Positions 9,934 to 19,526 of a stretch of 64,000 bases of DNA are shown here, piece by piece. This DNA comes from Clostridiales bacterium. GTDB lineage: Bacteria > Bacillota > Clostridia > Christensenellales > Borkfalkiaceae. The notes beneath the pieces are model-generated. The model was given only the letters and a program-made list of their open reading frames with translations. It was not told the DNA's origin and ran no database searches. A program made the translations under genes and the position numbers. The DNA is taken from positions 186,001 through 250,000 of the forward strand of contig SVHN01000001.1 of the NCBI GenBank assembly GCA_015055805.1. Direction: 5' to 3'. How positions within the stretch are numbered: the first letter of the stretch is position 1; every line of letters starts with the position of its first letter.

Positions 9934-10365
9934 ATGAACGAAATCGGCGTCGTAGTAAAAACCGATAAGACGAGAGCGACCGTAAAAGTGGACAAAAAAG
10001 ACGAGTGTAGTAAGTGCGGAATGTGCTTATTCCCAAAGAACGCAAGCAGCATAGAGTTTTCGTCGTCCAACCAAATAGGCGCGGAAGTCGGCGATACGGT
10101 TATGATAGATATGAAAGAGAGTGGAAAACTTCTCGGCGCAATTTTGGCGTTTTTAGTACCACTTCTTTTGATAGGTTTAGCCGTTGCCGTAACCAAAATA
10201 TTTTTCGATAGCGAAATTTGGATACTCGTTTTCAGTTTAATATTTATAGTTTTGTGGTATACTATCCTAGCGGTTATCGACAAAAAGCTGAAAAATTCGT
10301 TAAACTTCAGCCCGACTGTCGTTAGAATAATCCGCAAGGGAGAACAAAATGAGTCAGGTGACTGA
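9934..10365 (+). CDS. RseC/MucC-like membrane protein (SoxR-reducing system family)
   Basis: A 143-residue protein with an N-terminal cytoplasmic part beginning MNEIGVVVKTDKTRATVKV, a cysteine cluster CSKCGMC near residue 30, and two transmembrane helices (about 70-90 and 98-118). This layout is that of the RseC family, which is linked to Rnf-type electron transfer and to redox sensing in other bacteria. It begins directly after the hisS stop and overlaps the thioredoxin gene by 17 bases, which suggests a shared redox role. The Rnf operon is about 7 kb away, so a functional link is only an inference. Confidence 0.75.
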   Translation: MNEIGVVVKTDKTRATVKVDKKDECSKCGMCLFPKNASSIEFSSSNQIGAEVGDTVMIDMKESGKLLGAILAFLVPLLLIGLAVAVTKIFFDSEIWILVFSLIFIVLWYTILAVIDKKLKNSLNFSPTVVRIIRKGEQNESGD

Positions 10366-10669
10366 AATATTAGGAGACAAAGAATTTTACGGTGAAATAA
10401 TAGAGGGCGTAACACTAGTCGACTTTATGGCAAGCTGGTGCGCGCCGTGCAAAATGCAAGCCCCGATTATCCACGAGTTTAATGAAGAGATAAAGGGCAA
10501 AATAAAGATTATAAAAGTTGACGTAGACCAAAACCCAACGCTTGCAGAGCGGTATGGTATTAATTCAATACCGACGCTAGCGGTGTTTAAGGACGGTGAA
10601 CTTCAAGAAAAAACGGTTGGGCTAACCGCGAAAGCGCAACTTTCGGAAATGCTTATAAAATATTTGTAA
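10349..10669 (+). CDS. trxA: Thioredoxin
   Basis: A 106-residue thioredoxin with redox motif WCAPCK (near residues 30-35), the cis-proline segment SIPTLAVFKDG and typical length. It reduces protein disulfides. Translation begins inside the end of the RseC-like gene (17-base overlap), so the two are probably coupled. The family's usual active site is WCGPCK; the Gly-to-Ala change also occurs in other bacterial thioredoxins. Confidence 0.92.
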   Translation: MSQVTEILGDKEFYGEIIEGVTLVDFMASWCAPCKMQAPIIHEFNEEIKGKIKIIKVDVDQNPTLAERYGINSIPTLAVFKDGELQEKTVGLTAKAQLSEMLIKYL

Positions 10670-10724
10670 AACAGGGCGAAAAGTCCAATGATAAATTGTA
10701 AAAAAACAAAAGGAGAATATAGAA

Positions 10725-11975
10725 ATGATTGACCTTAACTCTATTAAGATGCAAGACCCCGAGCTTTATGAAGGCTTAGAAAAGGAACTAAACCGCCAGA
10801 GAAACAATATCGAACTTATTGCAAGCGAGAACTTTGTTTCTGAAAACGTAATGATCGCAGCTGGCAGTATGCTTACCAACAAGTACGCAGAAGGCTATCC
10901 CGAACACAGATATTACGGCGGTTGTCAGTACGTTGATATCGTTGAAAAACTCGCAATTGAGCGTGCTAAAAAATTGTTCGGCGCAGACCACGCAAACGTT
11001 CAGCCCCACAGCGGTGCAAACGCAAACTTTGCGGTATACTTTGCAGTATTGCAACCGGGTGATACCATTATGGGTATGAGCTTAGCGCACGGCGGACACT
11101 TAACTCACGGTAGCCCCGTAACCGTTTCAGGTAAATACTTTAACTCGGTTGGCTACGGCGTAAAGGAAGAAACGGGCACGATTGACTACGACGATTTAGA
11201 AGCACAGGTATTAGAAGTTAAACCTAAAATTTTCGTTTGCGGCGCAAGTGCATATCCCAGAATCCTTGACTTTAAGAGAATAAGGGAAATCTGTGATAAG
11301 GTCGGCGCGTATATGATGGTTGATATCGCGCATATCGCAGGCTTAGTTGCAACGGGATTGCACCCCAGCCCCGTACCTTACGCAGACTTTGTAACCACGA
11401 CTACGCACAAGACTTTAAGAGGTCCGAGAGGCGGTATGATTCTATGCAAAGAACAGTACGCAAAAATCATTGATAAAGCGGTATTCCCCGGAACTCAGGG
11501 CGGTCCTTTAATGCACATTATCGCAGCAAAAGCAGCAGCTTTTGGCGAAGCGTTAAAACCCGAATTTAAAGCTTATCAACAACAGATAGTATTAAACGCA
11601 AAAGCAATGAGCGAAAGATTCTTAGAACTCGGCGTTAAACTCGTTTCAGGCGGTACGGATAACCACTTGATGCTACTCGACCTTTCCGACAAAGATATCA
11701 GCGGTAAAGATTTAGAGAGAATGCTTGACGAAGTAAACATCACCGTAAACAAGAACGCAATACCCTTTGACAAGAAGAGCGCGTTTGTAACGAGCGGTGT
11801 AAGAATCGGTACGCCCAGCATAACCAGCCGTGGATTTGATGAAGAAGATTCAAGAAAGATAGCAGAACTTATCACAATGATAATCAACGATAAAGAAGCC
11901 GCATACGACACCGTACGAGAAGGCGTTAAAGCACTTATAGCAAAACATCCGCTTTACGAAGGTGTAATTATTTAA
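10725..11975 (+). CDS. glyA: Serine hydroxymethyltransferase
   Basis: PLP enzyme interconverting serine and glycine and supplying methylenetetrahydrofolate. The 416 residues match the family throughout: [47 protein letters not shown], and the PLP-lysine motif [15 protein letters not shown]. An AGGAG site lies 8-12 bases before the ATG. The 55-base gap after trxA holds no clear terminator. It supplies the folate cofactor used by TrmFO, but that connection is general rather than specific. Confidence 0.97.
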   Translation: MIDLNSIKMQDPELYEGLEKELNRQRNNIELIASENFVSENVMIAAGSMLTNKYAEGYPEHRYYGGCQYVDIVEKLAIERAKKLFGADHANVQPHSGANANFAVYFAVLQPGDTIMGMSLAHGGHLTHGSPVTVSGKYFNSVGYGVKEETGTIDYDDLEAQVLEVKPKIFVCGASAYPRILDFKRIREICDKVGAYMMVDIAHIAGLVATGLHPSPVPYADFVTTTTHKTLRGPRGGMILCKEQYAKIIDKAVFPGTQGGPLMHIIAAKAAAFGEALKPEFKAYQQQIVLNAKAMSERFLELGVKLVSGGTDNHLMLLDLSDKDISGKDLERMLDEVNITVNKNAIPFDKKSAFVTSGVRIGTPSITSRGFDEEDSRKIAELITMIINDKEAAYDTVREGVKALIAKHPLYEGVII

Positions 11976-11986
11976 GGAGCAATATA

Positions 11987-12973
11987 ATGAAATATAAATC
12001 TGCGCTTAACCTTATTGAAACGGAAGTCGCAATAAAATTCATTAAAGATACTTTTGAGCGTGAGCTTGCAAAAGTGCTAGGTCTTACGCGTGTTTCCGCG
12101 CCCCTTTTCGTTCAGCCCGAAACGGGACTTAACGATAACCTAAACGGGTATGAACGCGCGGTAAGGTTTGACGTATTAACACTCGGCAAGGAAGTTGAAA
12201 TAGTTCAATCGCTTGCTAAGTGGAAGAGAATGGCACTTGCAAAGTACGGATTTGAACCGCAAACGGGGCTTTATACCGATATGAACGCAATCCGCCGTGA
12301 CGAAGTTTTGGACGAATTGCACTCGGTCTACGTCGATCAATGGGACTGGGAAAAGATTATAAGAAGAGAAGATAGAAAACTTTCTTACCTAAAAAAGACG
12401 GTAAAGAGCATTTATAAAGCACTACTAAAACTATCTTTTGCAGTAAACAAAAAGTATCCTGAACTTACTCACGACCTTCCTAAAGAGATAACCTTTATCT
12501 CGACTAAGGAACTAGAAGAAATGTATCCCGACCTTCCCAGAAAACAGAGGGAGGCGGAGGCTGCAAAAAAATACGGCGCGATATTCCTTTATAAAATAGG
12601 CTATCCGTTGTCCGACGGTGCACCGCACGACGGCAGAGCAGCCGACTACGACGACTGGAACCTTAACGGCGACATAATTTTATGGTACGACGTTTTGGGT
12701 ATAGCAATGGAAATATCTTCAATGGGTATAAGGGTTGATGAAAAGAGTTTGGTTAAACAGCTCAAAAAGAGAAAGGAATTACATAAGTTAGACAACCCCT
12801 ATTGTCAGGACATATTGAACCAAAGACTTCCGCTTACCATCGGCGGCGGTATAGGTCAGTCAAGGCTGTGTATGTTCTTCCTAAACAAGGCGCATATCGG
12901 GGAAGTTCAGTCATCAGTTTGGTCGGACGAGTGCATAAAACAAAATGCCGAAAAAGGCATATATCTTTTATAA
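11987..12973 (+). CDS. asnA: Aspartate-ammonia ligase (asparagine synthetase A)
   Basis: ATP-dependent amidation of aspartate using ammonia. The protein has 328 residues, close to the family's ~330. Blocks recognised are RVSAPLFVQPETGLNDNL, the AKWKRMALAKYGF region, DMNAIRRDE, DQWDWEK and the C-terminal LPLTIGGGIGQSRLCMFFL, which contains the class II synthetase motif 3 arginine. AAGGAGC precedes the ATG by 8 bases. Ammonia dependence is interesting beside the nadE in this window that seems unable to use glutamine. Confidence 0.95.
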   Translation: MKYKSALNLIETEVAIKFIKDTFERELAKVLGLTRVSAPLFVQPETGLNDNLNGYERAVRFDVLTLGKEVEIVQSLAKWKRMALAKYGFEPQTGLYTDMNAIRRDEVLDELHSVYVDQWDWEKIIRREDRKLSYLKKTVKSIYKALLKLSFAVNKKYPELTHDLPKEITFISTKELEEMYPDLPRKQREAEAAKKYGAIFLYKIGYPLSDGAPHDGRAADYDDWNLNGDIILWYDVLGIAMEISSMGIRVDEKSLVKQLKKRKELHKLDNPYCQDILNQRLPLTIGGGIGQSRLCMFFLNKAHIGEVQSSVWSDECIKQNAEKGIYLL

Positions 12974-13696
12974 ATGAAAGCTTTTGACAGGGTGGAAATG
13001 TTCCTTGGAAAATCTGCCTTAGAACAACTAAAAAAAACAAGCGTAGCAGTGTTCGGCGCAGGTGGTGTCGGCAGTTTTTGCCTTGAATCGCTCGCAAGGA
13101 GCGGCGTGGGCAAACTTACCGTCGTTGATGCGGATACGGTTGATGAAAGCAACCTTAATAGGCAACTCATTGCAACAGAAAGTACGGTTGGGAAATCAAA
13201 GGTTGACGCCGTAAAGGAAAGGCTTTTAAGTATCAATCCAGAACTACAAGTGGAAACGATAAAGTTATTCTATCTACCCGATAACGCCGATAGTATTGAC
13301 ATGTCGCAGTTTGACTACGTAGTCGACGCCGTTGACACGGTTAGCGCGAAAGTTGAAATAATATGCCGCGCGGTAAAAGCAGGAGTTAAGGTTATAACCT
13401 GTATGGGCACGGGTGGAAAACTTAAAATTGAAAGTTTAAGAGTTTCCACGGTGGAAAAGACTAGCGGTTGTCCGCTTGCAAGGGTTATGAGAAGAGAACT
13501 AAAAGCGCGTGGAATAACGGGCGTTAAAGCCGTCTGGTCGGAAGAGAGTACCGTGCAGAACAAGGAAGAAAATAGCGCGGTAAAAGCCGACGGCAAAACC
13601 GCGCCGCCAAGCATGATTTTTGTGCCGGGCGCAGCAGGGCTAATGCTTGCAAGAGAAGTTGTTTTAGATATCGTATCCTATAAAGAGGGATTATAA
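12974..13696 (+). CDS. tcdA: tRNA threonylcarbamoyladenosine dehydratase (TcdA/CsdL-like, ThiF fold)
   Basis: An E1-like enzyme that cyclises t6A37 of tRNA to ct6A with ATP. The 240 residues begin with FDRVEMFLGKSALEQLKKTS, then the nucleotide-binding VFGAGGVGSFCLESLARSG, the ESNLNRQLIA stretch and the family-typical PLARVMRRELKARGI. The start ATG immediately follows the asnA stop. The C-terminal part ends with the LMLAREVVLDIV helix. ThiF/MoeB relatives share the fold, but the LARVMRREL block points to TcdA. Confidence 0.9.
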   Translation: MKAFDRVEMFLGKSALEQLKKTSVAVFGAGGVGSFCLESLARSGVGKLTVVDADTVDESNLNRQLIATESTVGKSKVDAVKERLLSINPELQVETIKLFYLPDNADSIDMSQFDYVVDAVDTVSAKVEIICRAVKAGVKVITCMGTGGKLKIESLRVSTVEKTSGCPLARVMRRELKARGITGVKAVWSEESTVQNKEENSAVKADGKTAPPSMIFVPGAAGLMLAREVVLDIVSYKEGL

Positions 13697-14218
13697 ATGA
13701 AAATACTTATAGCGTCGGACCTTCACGGCTCAGCATATTATACGAAAAAACTTATAGAAAGGTTTGAAAAGGAAAACGCGGATAAACTCGTGCTTTTAGG
13801 CGATATTTATAACCATGGACCGAGAAATCCATTGCCGAAAGAGTACGCGCCGCTTACCGTTGCAGAAACACTCAATTCAATCAAGGAAAAATTGATAGTA
13901 ATAAAAGGTAACTGCGATAGTCAGGTGGATACGCTTATATCCGAGTTTTCGTTCGTCGAAGATATGGTTATTATAAGTGGTGAAAAGACGGTGTTTTTGA
14001 CACACGGACACGTTTATAATAAGGATAGTTTGCCCAAAACGGCTTTTGATGCGATAATATACGGTCATTTTCATACGGGATTTATTGAAGAGAAAGATGG
14101 CGTTATAATAGCAAACGCAGGTTCTATATCGCTACCAAAGAACGGCACCAAAAACAGTTATCTGATCTTAGATAACGGAAGTTTAACCTTAAAAGACTTA
14201 GACGGAAAAGAAATTTAA
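13697..14218 (+). CDS. yfcE: YfcE/MJ0936-type metallophosphoesterase
   Basis: A 173-residue calcineurin-like phosphodiesterase with metal-binding motifs ASDLHG, GDIYNHG, GNCDS, THGH and YGHFH in the usual order. YfcE-type enzymes hydrolyse phosphodiesters in vitro; the cellular substrate is generally unknown. It starts right after the tcdA stop and is the last gene before the terminator at 14,241. Confidence 0.9.
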   Translation: MKILIASDLHGSAYYTKKLIERFEKENADKLVLLGDIYNHGPRNPLPKEYAPLTVAETLNSIKEKLIVIKGNCDSQVDTLISEFSFVEDMVIISGEKTVFLTHGHVYNKDSLPKTAFDAIIYGHFHTGFIEEKDGVIIANAGSISLPKNGTKNSYLILDNGSLTLKDLDGKEI

Positions 14219-14240
14219 CGATAAGGCAATCAAAAACTAA

Positions 14241-14271
14241 AACGCTTGCAGAAAAATTGCGAGCGTTTTTT
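14241..14271 (+). terminator. Terminator closing the housekeeping block
   Basis: Stem AACGCTTGCA / TGCGAGCGTT (one G-T pair), 7-base loop, followed by a run of T to 14,271. Confidence 0.88.
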
Positions 14272-14285
14272 ATGTGTATAAAATA

Positions 14286-14314
14286 TTGCAAAACGCGTCG
14301 TTTTATGGTATTAT
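14286..14314 (+). promoter_or_regulatory. Promoter of the ABC/FtsX gene
   Basis: TTGCAA (14286-14291), 17-bp spacer, TATTAT (14309-14314), then AAGGGA as ribosome binding site before ATG 14336. Confidence 0.7.
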
Positions 14315-14335
14315 TTATCGGTAAGGGAAAAAATT

Positions 14336-17323
14336 ATGTTATCAATAAAAGATTTAGTAAAAGTGTATCAAACAAAAACGGGCGAGAGTGTTCGTGCGCT
14401 TGACGGAGTAAGCATAGACTTTCCGAAATCGGGAATGGTCTTTCTGCTTGGAAAGAGTGGATCGGGAAAGTCCACCCTTTTAAATGTTGCTGGCGGTTTA
14501 GATTTTCCGACAGAGGGCGAGATAATCGTTGACGGTAGGAGCAGTAAAGATTTTTCCATTGCTGATTTTGACGGGTATAGAAATTCGCATATAGGGTTCG
14601 TGTTCCAAGAATTTAATATGCTCGAAGAGTTTACCGTCGGGCAAAATATCGCTCTTGCACTTCAACTTCAAAACAAGGAAAAGGACGATAACGCCGTAAA
14701 AGAAATTCTAGATAGCGTTGACCTTAGCGGTGTGGAAAATCGTAGACCGAACACCCTTTCGGGCGGACAAAAACAAAGGGTTGCTATTGCAAGAGCACTC
14801 ATTAAAAATCCCAAGATTATTATGGCGGACGAGCCTACGGGCGCGCTTGATTCCACGACGGGAAAACAGATTTTTGAAACGCTTAAAAAACTTTCTTCAA
14901 CTCGCCTTGTCTTAGTAGTAACACACGATAGGGATTTTGCCGAAGAGTACGGCGATAGAATAATCGAGTTAAAGGACGGAAAAATTTTATCCGATATGAC
15001 AAAGGGCGTAACGGAAAGCGCAGATAAAAACGTGACCGTTATATCAGAAGACACGGTTAAAATTAACGACTGGGATAAGGTTACCGAGACCGACTTAAAA
15101 GAGATTGCAAAAATAATGAAGAGATCGGGATCAACGGTCATAACCACCAGAAACAATCTAGCCGAAGACAAAAAGGCGGTTTTGGAAAACGTCGGTTGCA
15201 GCTCGTCGGGATTTACACCTACCGTTAAAACGGAAAGGGGTGAATATAACGGCGAAAATGTGGACTTTATTAAGTCGCGATTGCCTTTTAAGAACGCGTT
15301 TAAGATGGCGTTCGAATCGTTAAAGTTAAAACCCATAAGGCTTGCCTTTACTGTGATACTTTCTATCATTGCATTTATCTTTTTTGGTGTGTCGGCAACC
15401 TTTATGCTGTACGATCCCAACTATTCGGTAGCGACGGCACTAACTAATTCTGAGTATAAGAGCATTGTTTTAGAAAAGCAATATGGTGCAGAGTTTTCCA
15501 CCAAGGAACTAGGTAGCGACGGCAAAACGGTGCAAGAAAATACTTACACGGAAAAACTTAACGCCGCCTTTACCGCAGAAGAGATAGAGCGATTAAACAG
15601 AAACAATCAAGACTTACGCTTTGCAGGGATTATGGATTTAGGCGCGTATGAAAACAACGCCGAGTGTGTTAAAGGGTATAAAGCAAGTACGTTATTGCAA
15701 CTCATGCATGTAAGTGTGGACGACAACTATAAAAATTACTTTTCCGTGCGTGGGCTTTGCGGATATTCTGATTGCGGTGAAGAGTTCTTAAACGATTGTG
15801 GCTTTAATTTAATAACGGGTAGATACCCAAACAACCACAGCGAGATTGCTGTAAGCAACTATATATATTTAATTTATAAGTACGCAAGTGAAGATTCAAA
15901 AGAGATAGGGAACTTTGATTATCCCACGGTAAATTCTTTTATCGGCGCAAAGATAAGGATAGATAACTTAGTGTTTACCGTTAGCGGCGTTTATAACGTC
16001 GGTGAAATACCCGAAAAGTATAACGAACTTTTCGAGCGTAAAAGCGGTCTTGACGGATACGGCACGAATAAACTTAAAGAAGAGTTTGCAGACTTTATTA
16101 AATACAGTTTTCATACGGTCGGATTCGTTAGTAAAGACTTTTACGACTATCATAGGTACGATAACGTAGAACTCGGCAATAGAACGCTAAACGGCGCGTA
16201 TATAACCGACGTTAAACCTATGGGACTGGTGTCGTCAACCAGCAAAAATGCTGTGTTTACACCCAAGTCTATATGGCAATACGACGAGCTTATAAGCTGT
16301 TACGACTTTAACTGCGAAAAGATAGACTTTGCAATCGACGATTATAAAATTTATCTTCCCATAACGTACGTACTAAATTCTTTGGAAAAATACGCTATAA
16401 AAATTCAAAATAGAGAAGAACAAAAATATAAGGATATTTACCAAGTATATCTAGATTACAAGTACAATCGTTGTACCGAAGAAGAAAAAATCTTCTTGAC
16501 AAAGACGCTCATTGAAGATTATGAAAATGTTTTAGGCGTGCCGCTAGATCTTCCCAAAGTAATGTATATAAAAAACGCAATGGGCAATGAGAGAGAACTG
16601 CAAGTTGCAGGGTTGTACTTGGTAACGGACGGAAAGTCTGAAACGAGTAGAAACTATATTGTATCCGACGGATTATGCGACGAGTTTTCTTTAACGAAAA
16701 AAGCAATTTATGTCGGTTCGGATTCTACACAAGATAGGGTATACGTAACAGCCCACGTCTTTAACGCCGACGTAGAGCGTTACGGCAGAATAATTACACT
16801 CACCGATAACGATATGGATCAGTCAATGTTTATGCTTAACGCGGGGAAGAACGGCGACTGGTACGCAATGAAGAATAAGGCGTATATCGACGCAAACGAG
16901 ATAGCAGAAGGCGTAGATATGATGAAAGGGATATTCTACGTCGCAGGCGGAATATTTGGTCTTTTTGCAATACTGATGCTGTTTAACTTTATTTCTGTAA
17001 CCGTATCGTCTAAACAAAAAGAGATAGGTATACTTAGGGCGATAGGCGCAAGAAAATCAGACGTGTTCAAAATTTTCGTTATAGAGGCCTTAATGATAAC
17101 TCTTACTTGCTTTGTTATAAGCGCGATATTAAGCGCGGTCGCATGTACTGTTATAAACGGATACTTATTAACTTCTGCCGTCGGTGTTACGGCGTTAGAT
17201 TTTGGCGTGCTAAGCGTTTTATGCTTATTGATGTCAACTATTGCAGTCGCGGCGATAGCGACGGTAATACCCGTATCTAAGGCGGCAAACAAAGCCCCAG
17301 TCGAGAGCATTAGACAAATTTAG
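14336..17323 (+). CDS. Fused ABC ATPase-FtsX/MacB-type permease
   Basis: A single 995-residue polypeptide combining an ABC ATPase (about 1-235; Walker A GKSGSGKST at 39-46, signature LSGGQKQR, Walker B IIMADEP, H-loop VVTHDRDF) with an FtsX-like permease. One transmembrane helix lies near 335-360, followed by a large ~470-residue extracellular domain and three C-terminal helices with the FtsX motif QKEIGILRAIGARKSDVF. Such fusions resemble MacB turned round (ATPase first) and usually act in lipoprotein or peptide export or antimicrobial-peptide resistance rather than import. It stands alone between its own promoter and terminator. No two-component system lies next to it. Confidence 0.88.
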   Translation: MLSIKDLVKVYQTKTGESVRALDGVSIDFPKSGMVFLLGKSGSGKSTLLNVAGGLDFPTEGEIIVDGRSSKDFSIADFDGYRNSHIGFVFQEFNMLEEFTVGQNIALALQLQNKEKDDNAVKEILDSVDLSGVENRRPNTLSGGQKQRVAIARALIKNPKIIMADEPTGALDSTTGKQIFETLKKLSSTRLVLVVTHDRDFAEEYGDRIIELKDGKILSDMTKGVTESADKNVTVISEDTVKINDWDKVTETDLKEIAKIMKRSGSTVITTRNNLAEDKKAVLENVGCSSSGFTPTVKTERGEYNGENVDFIKSRLPFKNAFKMAFESLKLKPIRLAFTVILSIIAFIFFGVSATFMLYDPNYSVATALTNSEYKSIVLEKQYGAEFSTKELGSDGKTVQENTYTEKLNAAFTAEEIERLNRNNQDLRFAGIMDLGAYENNAECVKGYKASTLLQLMHVSVDDNYKNYFSVRGLCGYSDCGEEFLNDCGFNLITGRYPNNHSEIAVSNYIYLIYKYASEDSKEIGNFDYPTVNSFIGAKIRIDNLVFTVSGVYNVGEIPEKYNELFERKSGLDGYGTNKLKEEFADFIKYSFHTVGFVSKDFYDYHRYDNVELGNRTLNGAYITDVKPMGLVSSTSKNAVFTPKSIWQYDELISCYDFNCEKIDFAIDDYKIYLPITYVLNSLEKYAIKIQNREEQKYKDIYQVYLDYKYNRCTEEEKIFLTKTLIEDYENVLGVPLDLPKVMYIKNAMGNERELQVAGLYLVTDGKSETSRNYIVSDGLCDEFSLTKKAIYVGSDSTQDRVYVTAHVFNADVERYGRIITLTDNDMDQSMFMLNAGKNGDWYAMKNKAYIDANEIAEGVDMMKGIFYVAGGIFGLFAILMLFNFISVTVSSKQKEIGILRAIGARKSDVFKIFVIEALMITLTCFVISAILSAVACTVINGYLLTSAVGVTALDFGVLSVLCLLMSTIAVAAIATVIPVSKAANKAPVESIRQI

Positions 17324-17355
17324 GCGCAGAGATAGTGATAATTAATAGATAAATA

Positions 17356-17392
17356 AAATCGGTGCAAGACTAACGGTCTTGCACCGATTTTT
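17356..17392. terminator. Bidirectional terminator between ABC/FtsX gene and rnfB
   Basis: A perfect 15-bp stem (17356-17370 with 17376-17390) and 5-base loop, flanked by A and T runs on both sides, so it can end transcripts from both converging genes. Confidence 0.93.
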
Positions 17393-17406
17393 ACGTTATA
17401 AATTTA

Positions 17407-18222
17407 TTAAAGTTCTTTGATAGTTTTTCTAGGACACTTGGAAATGCAAACCTTGCAACCTGAACACTTTGAGTAATCAATAACGGGAAGATTTTCTACC
17501 ATAGTGATTGCGCCTTGCGGACAATTTTTGGCGCATAATCCGCAACCGATACAGCCGACTGAACAAGCGTTCATTACTTCTTTTCCTTTACACTTAGAAG
17601 AGCACGCAACGTAAACTACAGCCGTTTTTGGAATAAGTTCAATAAGGTTCTTTGGACACTTTTTGATGCACGCGCCACAAGAAGTACATAGAACTTTGTC
17701 GGTAACGGGGACGCCGTCAACAATGGATATTCCGTCGTTAGTGCAAGCCGCTGCGCACGAGCCGTCACCAAGACAGCCGTCCTTGCAAAGTTTTGCGCCA
17801 CCCATAACTAAAATTTGGTTTTCGCAACCTTTGTTGCCTATGTACTCGAATTTGTTTTTGGCGTTAATACCGCCTGCGCATTTGACGACTGCGAACGTTT
17901 CCGCGCTAGCAGAAAAGGGGATACCAAGGATATCGGCGATTTTTTGTTTTGACTCGTTATCGGTTGCGCCGCAATCAGATATGCTTGCTTTGCCTTCGGA
18001 TAGAGCCTTTGCAAAGTCCGAGCACCCTGCGTAACCGCAGCCGCCACAGTTTGCCCCTGCAAGGTTTTCACTTATGGCTTTTGCCTTTTCGTCTTCTTTG
18101 ACGTAGCATAGTTTTGAAACCAAAACGATAAGAGCAGCAAAGACGATTGCGATAACGGCAACAATGCCGATTACCCACAGAAATGATGTTATATTAATAG
18201 GTTGTAAAAGTAAACTTAACAT
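17407..18222 (-). CDS. rnfB: Rnf complex subunit RnfB (ferredoxin-like iron-sulfur protein)
   Basis: Electron entry subunit of the ion-translocating ferredoxin:NAD oxidoreductase. The 271 residues have one N-terminal transmembrane helix (about 13-36), the four-cysteine cluster domain NCGGCGYAGC, and then several ferredoxin-type CxxCxxCxxxC clusters: CTSCGACIKKCP, CIGCGLCAKNCP, CSGCKVCISKCP, plus a cysteine-rich CLGDGSCAAAC region. It is the last gene of the operon, the common position of rnfB in Clostridia (order C-D-G-E-A-B), with a 19-base gap after rnfA. Confidence 0.95.
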   Translation of the reverse strand: MLSLLLQPINITSFLWVIGIVAVIAIVFAALIVLVSKLCYVKEDEKAKAISENLAGANCGGCGYAGCSDFAKALSEGKASISDCGATDNESKQKIADILGIPFSASAETFAVVKCAGGINAKNKFEYIGNKGCENQILVMGGAKLCKDGCLGDGSCAAACTNDGISIVDGVPVTDKVLCTSCGACIKKCPKNLIELIPKTAVVYVACSSKCKGKEVMNACSVGCIGCGLCAKNCPQGAITMVENLPVIDYSKCSGCKVCISKCPRKTIKEL

Positions 18223-18241
18223 TTTTTACTCCTTAAACTCG

Positions 18242-18850
18242 TTAGATAAGCGCGAACACGTAGAACGCCATAGCGATAAAGCAAGCAATAATCATAGCGA
18301 TAGGGAAGCCTTTTAAGTGTTTGTTCAGCGGTAGTCTTGAAACCTTTTCACGCATACCGCTCATGAGAACGATAGCAACGGTAAAGCCTAATCCAGCGAA
18401 TAATCCGTATAAAACGGCAAATCCCATATTCATTGCAGCGACTTCAATGCCTATAAGCGAAGCGATCTGCGCGCTGTCAATAACTAATTCCGCAACGCCT
18501 AGCACCGCGCAGTTAGTGGTGATAAGGGGAAGATAAATTCCCATAGCGTTATAAAGTGTTGGTGAGAACTTTTTAAGTGCCATTTCAATCATTTGAACGA
18601 TAGACGCAATGATGAAGATGAACACGATAATTTCCATATACTGAATTTCAAGCGGAACTAAAATGAACGTGTAGATGGGGTAGGTTATCAAACAAGTAAT
18701 GGTCATAACGAAAGTAACCGCGAGCCCCATACCTAGCGCGCTCTTAAAATCTTTGGAAACGCCAAGGAACGGACAAATTCCCAAGAACTGAACAACGACG
18801 AAGTTGTTGATAAATACCGCTGAAACGATAATCATAATAAATTCAGCCAT
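18242..18850 (-). CDS. rnfA: Rnf complex subunit RnfA
   Basis: Integral membrane subunit, 202 residues with six predicted transmembrane helices. Family landmarks are the N-terminal INNFVVVQFLGICPFLGVSK and the internal LPLITTNCAVLGVAE segment; conserved cysteines here hold the membrane-embedded iron-sulfur cluster shared with RnfE. One base separates it from rnfE upstream. Confidence 0.95.
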   Translation of the reverse strand: MAEFIMIIVSAVFINNFVVVQFLGICPFLGVSKDFKSALGMGLAVTFVMTITCLITYPIYTFILVPLEIQYMEIIVFIFIIASIVQMIEMALKKFSPTLYNAMGIYLPLITTNCAVLGVAELVIDSAQIASLIGIEVAAMNMGFAVLYGLFAGLGFTVAIVLMSGMREKVSRLPLNKHLKGFPIAMIIACFIAMAFYVFALI

Positions 18851-18851
18851 C

Positions 18852-19526
18852 TTATTCTACCTCCGTACTTTGTTGTTCGACTTGACAGGTTATGCCGATC
18901 GCACTCTTTTCGGCGAACGCCCTTTTCTTCTTTCTGTCTGAAAGAACGCCAGATACCAAACTAAATACTGCAATAAATACAGCGTAAGTAAAGAATGCGC
19001 CTGCGCTTGATGCGAAAAATCCGACTTGGAAAGACCAAAGTTTAATTCCGAATACTGCGCCCGAACCGAGTATTTCTCTAACTGCACCCATTAGTGTTAG
19101 CGCAAGTGTAAAACCTACGCCCATAAACAATCCGTCTGCCGCCGACGGAAGAATACCGTTTTTGCTAGCAAAACTTTCTGCCCTAGCAAGGATAATACAG
19201 TTTACGACGATAAGCGGTAGATATAATCCAAGCACGGCGTAAGCGTCGGGTAAAAGTTTATCGAGTAGTAGTCTAACTATCGTAACGAACGTTGCTATAA
19301 TTAAAACGAACGCAGGGATACGAACTTGGTTAGGAATAATTTTTCTTAAAAGAGAAATTAAGACGTTACTGCATATTAAAACGAAAGTAACGGCAATACC
19401 CATATAAATACCGTTCATTGCAGCCGTGGTAAGCGCAAGGGTAGGGCAAGTACCGAGAACTAGTTTTAGTGTGGGGTTATTTTTAACTACGCCGTCAACG
19501 GCTATCTTTTTATAATTAGTTTTCAT
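18852..19526 (-). CDS. rnfE: Rnf complex subunit RnfE
   Basis: Membrane subunit, 224 residues, paralogous to RnfA (compare NPTLKLVLGTCPTLALTTAA and LPLIVVNCIILARAESFA with RnfA). Six transmembrane helices are predicted. Its cysteines pair with those of RnfA to bind the central cluster. The start overlaps the end of rnfG by 11 bases, suggesting translational coupling. Confidence 0.95.
   Translation of the reverse strand: MKTNYKKIAVDGVVKNNPTLKLVLGTCPTLALTTAAMNGIYMGIAVTFVLICSNVLISLLRKIIPNQVRIPAFVLIIATFVTIVRLLLDKLLPDAYAVLGLYLPLIVVNCIILARAESFASKNGILPSAADGLFMGVGFTLALTLMGAVREILGSGAVFGIKLWSFQVGFFASSAGAFFTYAVFIAVFSLVSGVLSDRKKKRAFAEKSAIGITCQVEQQSTEVE

Noticed and set aside
9930..10415. 161-codon minus-strand ORF opposite the RseC-like gene
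   Set aside because: No start signal or family pattern; the plus strand is tightly packed between hisS and trxA and has a clear cysteine motif and two helices.
14668..15420. 250-codon minus-strand ORF within the ABC/FtsX gene
   Set aside because: Long but Ser/Leu/Ile-rich in the way expected of a reverse-strand shadow; the plus strand has the complete ABC motifs.
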